Shown here piece by piece: positions 38,403-40,573 of a stretch of DNA of 40,573 bases (its first letter is position 1; each line of letters starts with the position of its first letter). Below the pieces are notes generated by a model. It saw nothing but the letters and a program-made list of their open reading frames with translations. It did no database searches and was not told where the DNA came from. Both the position numbers and the translations under genes were made by a program. Origin of the DNA: an uncultured Bacteroidales bacterium (GTDB lineage: Bacteria; Bacteroidota; Bacteroidia; Bacteroidales; Bacteroidaceae); assembly GCA_902799355.1 (NCBI GenBank), contig CADCAG010000023.1:1-40573 (forward strand). Direction: 5' to 3'.

Positions 38403-38423
38403 CTGCGTTGAGAAACAACGTAG
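38403..38423. promoter_or_regulatory. Extra dyad over the -33 position of the amylase promoter
   Basis: CTGCGTTG (38403-38410) and CAACGTAG (38416-38423) are inverted with one mismatch and a 5-nt gap, between the operator and the -7 element. It might bind a second regulator; no counterpart is seen at susC. Confidence 0.4.
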
Positions 38424-38435
38424 CGGTTTTCTTCG

Positions 38436-38443
38436 TATCTTTG
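38436..38443 (+). promoter_or_regulatory. -7 element of the alpha-amylase gene
   Basis: TATCTTTG, 28 nt before the ATG at 38472, 54 bp from the operator, with no -33 TTTG. Confidence 0.7.
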
Positions 38444-38471
38444 CACAAAATTATTACTAACAAGTATACTT

Positions 38472-40475
38472 ATGAAAAAGCTTTTTTCGCTCATAGTTTG
38501 TACGTTGGCAACGCTGTCCCTGTCTGCACAGGGATGGCCTGCCCAATATGGTGGTGTGATGTTGCAGGGATTCTATTGGGATTCCTTCTCACAGTCACAA
38601 TGGGTCAAGTTAGAGAACCAAGCCGACGAGCTCTCCCAGTATTTCACGCTGGTATGGTTGCCACAAAGCGGTGACTGTGGTGGAACCTCGATGGGCTACG
38701 ACGACCTCTACTGGTTTCCTGGCCACTATAACAGTTCATTCGGTAGTGAAGCAGAGTTGCGCTCGTTGATAAGCACCTTTAAGGAGAAGGGCATCGGCAC
38801 CATTGCCGATGTAGTCATCAACCACCGCAAGAATGTCTCTAACTGGGTGGACTTCCCCAAGGAGACCTACAATGGTGTGACCTATGAACTGAAGTCTACG
38901 GATATCTGCGCCAACGACGATGATGGTGCTACAAAGACGTGGGCAACCCAGAACGGCTACTCACTCTCGGCCAACAATGATACGGGCGAAGGCTGGGGAG
39001 GCATGCGTGACCTCGACCACAAGAGTGAGAACGTTCAGAAGAATGTCAAGGCCTACCTGAAGATGCTGCTCAACGATCTGGGCTATACAGGCTTCCGCTA
39101 CGACATGGTGAAGGGCTACAGTGCTTCCTTTACTAAGATGTATAACGAAGACTCACAGCCACAGTTCTCTGTCGGTGAGTGCTGGGACGGCACCAATACC
39201 ATCAAGAACTGGATTGATGGCACAGGCAAGACCAGTGCAGCCTTCGACTTCCAGTTCCGCTACACGGTACGCAACGCAGCTAATGGTGGCGACTGGCGCA
39301 AGCTGGGACAGCAGAACGACGGCAACTGGCCGCTGGTTAGCAGCAATGTCGGCAACGGAGGCTATCGCCGCTATGCCGTCACCTTCGTAGAGAACCACGA
39401 TACAGAGAAGCGTTCCAATGCCGCTCAAGATCCATTAAATAAGGACACGCTGGCTGCCAATGCCTATCTGCTGGCGATGCATGGCACACCCTGTATCTTC
39501 CTGACTCACTGGCGTGACTGCAAGCAAGCCCTCAAGGCCATGATTGACGTGCGCTATGCCGTAGGAATCCATAACGAGAGTGAGGCCATCAATATTGCGA
39601 CCAACCAGAACTACTATGCCGTACGCACCGTGGGTAAGAATGGTCAGCTGACCTGTGTCGTTGGTAAAGAGGCCAACCAATATACCCCAAGCGGCAATGT
39701 GGTCAAGGTACTGTCAGGCCATCATTATGCCTACTGGATGTCGACATCTATGGAGACAGCATGGATTGACCTGGCCTCTGGTGAGTATGAGGGTACTCAG
39801 AAGGCTACGCTGACTGCCGTTTCAAGCAACAGCAATGCCCAGCTGGTATACACCACCGACGGCTCTACTCCTACAGCCAACAGCACGAAGGTGGCTAGTG
39901 GCACGAAGATTGATGTTACTGGCAACATGACGCTGAAAGTTGGTCTGCTCATCGGTTCTACCGTCAGTGGCATTGTCACCCGTACCTACACTGAGCCTGC
40001 TCCTGTAGTGAAGAAGACCATCGACATCTATGTTAATACGGACAAGGTAGGATGGACAACCGTTAACTTCTGGACGTGGGGTGGCGATGACACCCATGCT
40101 CCACAAGCAGGTAACTGGCCTGGTGACAAGGTGAGCTCAACGACCACCATCGGTGGCAAGCAGTGGTTCGCCAAGCAGTATACCATCACTGGTGACGATG
40201 ACTTCGTCAACTTCGTATTCAGCACGGGTACTGGCAGTCCACAGACTGTTGACATCAACAATATCAAGAATACTACATTCTTCGAGATTTCCGACCAGCA
40301 GCAAAGTGGCAAGTACCTAGTCAATGATGTTAGTGGCAGCTACACAGACATTCGGGAAGTAAGAGGTCAGATGGCAGATGGCAGAAGTACTATCTACGAC
40401 CTGCAAGGCCGTCGTGTCAGCAATATGCAGCGTGGCATCTATATCGTCAACGGCAAAAAAGTGGTGATTAAGTAA
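38472..40475 (+). CDS. Secreted GH13 alpha-amylase with accessory domains and T9SS-type tail
   Basis: A 667-aa alpha-amylase with signal peptide MKKLFSLIVCTLATLSLSAQ and no lipobox. The barrel (about 22-425) resembles plant-type amylases (GVMLQGFYWDS, VWLPQSGD). Catalytic residues are Asp211 (GFRYDMVKG), Glu236 (VGECWDG) and Asp310 (VENHDTEK). A chitobiase C-terminal-like repeat (about 430-510; LVYTTDGSTPTANS) and a CBM26-like starch-binding sandwich (about 515-625; IDIYVNTDKVGWTTVNFWTWGG) follow. The end TIYDLQGRRVSNMQRGIYIV plus NGKKVVIK matches the T9SS tail. It is the likely extracellular starch-cutting enzyme, in the role of SusG, but exported by another route than the lipoprotein SusG. 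A CAGATGG repeat patch encodes part of the linker before the tail. Confidence 0.95.
   Translation: MKKLFSLIVCTLATLSLSAQGWPAQYGGVMLQGFYWDSFSQSQWVKLENQADELSQYFTLVWLPQSGDCGGTSMGYDDLYWFPGHYNSSFGSEAELRSLISTFKEKGIGTIADVVINHRKNVSNWVDFPKETYNGVTYELKSTDICANDDDGATKTWATQNGYSLSANNDTGEGWGGMRDLDHKSENVQKNVKAYLKMLLNDLGYTGFRYDMVKGYSASFTKMYNEDSQPQFSVGECWDGTNTIKNWIDGTGKTSAAFDFQFRYTVRNAANGGDWRKLGQQNDGNWPLVSSNVGNGGYRRYAVTFVENHDTEKRSNAAQDPLNKDTLAANAYLLAMHGTPCIFLTHWRDCKQALKAMIDVRYAVGIHNESEAINIATNQNYYAVRTVGKNGQLTCVVGKEANQYTPSGNVVKVLSGHHYAYWMSTSMETAWIDLASGEYEGTQKATLTAVSSNSNAQLVYTTDGSTPTANSTKVASGTKIDVTGNMTLKVGLLIGSTVSGIVTRTYTEPAPVVKKTIDIYVNTDKVGWTTVNFWTWGGDDTHAPQAGNWPGDKVSSTTTIGGKQWFAKQYTITGDDDFVNFVFSTGTGSPQTVDINNIKNTTFFEISDQQQSGKYLVNDVSGSYTDIREVRGQMADGRSTIYDLQGRRVSNMQRGIYIVNGKKVVIK
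40366..40388 (+). repeat. Short-period CAGATGG patch in the amylase linker
   Basis: GTCAGATGGCAGATGGCAGA repeats a 7-nt CAGATGG unit and encodes GQMADGR just before the T9SS-type tail. Confidence 0.5.
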
Positions 40476-40520
40476 ACCTCAAATCCGCAACCACCCTCAA
40501 AAAAATGAAATAGAACTGAA

Positions 40521-40550
40521 AGAAAAAGAGGCTACGCAGAAAAAGAGGCT
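40521..40550 (+). repeat. 13-bp direct repeat after the amylase gene
   Basis: AGAAAAAGAGGCT occurs at 40521-40533 and 40538-40550. I see no gene or clear terminator in 40476-40573. Confidence 0.6.
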
Positions 40551-40573
40551 CAAAGAGGTGCAAATCGCCACAA

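Overview
The window reads as a chromosomal segment of a Bacteroidales bacterium, most like Prevotella/Segatella. The signs are promoters with the phylum-specific TTTG / TAnnTTTG elements, SusC/SusD-type outer-membrane machinery, type IX secretion (T9SS) genes, and several secreted enzymes ending in the short Prevotella-style tail (I/V)Y-D-L-Q-G-R-(K/R)-V...G-(I/L)-Y-I-V-N-G-K-K. The genus is inferred from these traits; no marker gene here settles it.

Layout. (1) 1-1160: a minus-strand cassette of small uncharacterised ORFs, two of them of only 50-51 codons, with its own promoter. (2) 1219-1402: a tRNA-Pro(GGG) gene with promoter and terminator. (3) 1440-7964: aroA, a very large TPR lipoprotein resembling PorW/SprE (apparently fused to a small Cys-rich membrane protein), the T9SS regulator PorX, and TsaE, on one strand with short gaps. 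(4) 8011-11742: a beta-helix lipoprotein followed by a LytS-type histidine kinase and a LytTR response regulator. (5) 11744-17098: an outer-membrane barrel protein, a secreted M6 metalloprotease, a secreted endonuclease I-type nuclease and a low-molecular-weight tyrosine phosphatase. (6) 17103-40475: a starch/maltodextrin utilisation locus.

The starch locus has four transcription units. A six-gene minus-strand operon runs lacI regulator - MFS sugar transporter - malQ (GH77) - GH97 alpha-glucosidase (SusB type) - GH13 pullulanase - GH13 neopullulanase (SusA type). A divergent plus-strand operon encodes SusC, SusD, SusE and a SusF-like lipoprotein. Further on, a GH43 enzyme and a GH13 alpha-amylase diverge from one intergenic region. 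The expected flow is extracellular cleavage by the T9SS-type amylase, capture by the surface lipoproteins, import through SusC/D, periplasmic trimming by SusA, pullulanase and SusB, and inner-membrane uptake by the MFS carrier with cytosolic disproportionation by MalQ.

The most notable regulatory signal is a LacI-type palindrome (core TGCAAACGnTTGCA) in the middle of both divergent intergenic regions. It lies exactly 54 bp from three -7 elements and 44 bp from the fourth, a fixed geometry that suggests activation from upstream. A second theme is repeats captured in frame by coding sequences: hairpin-forming inserts in four genes and short-period low-complexity patches in several.
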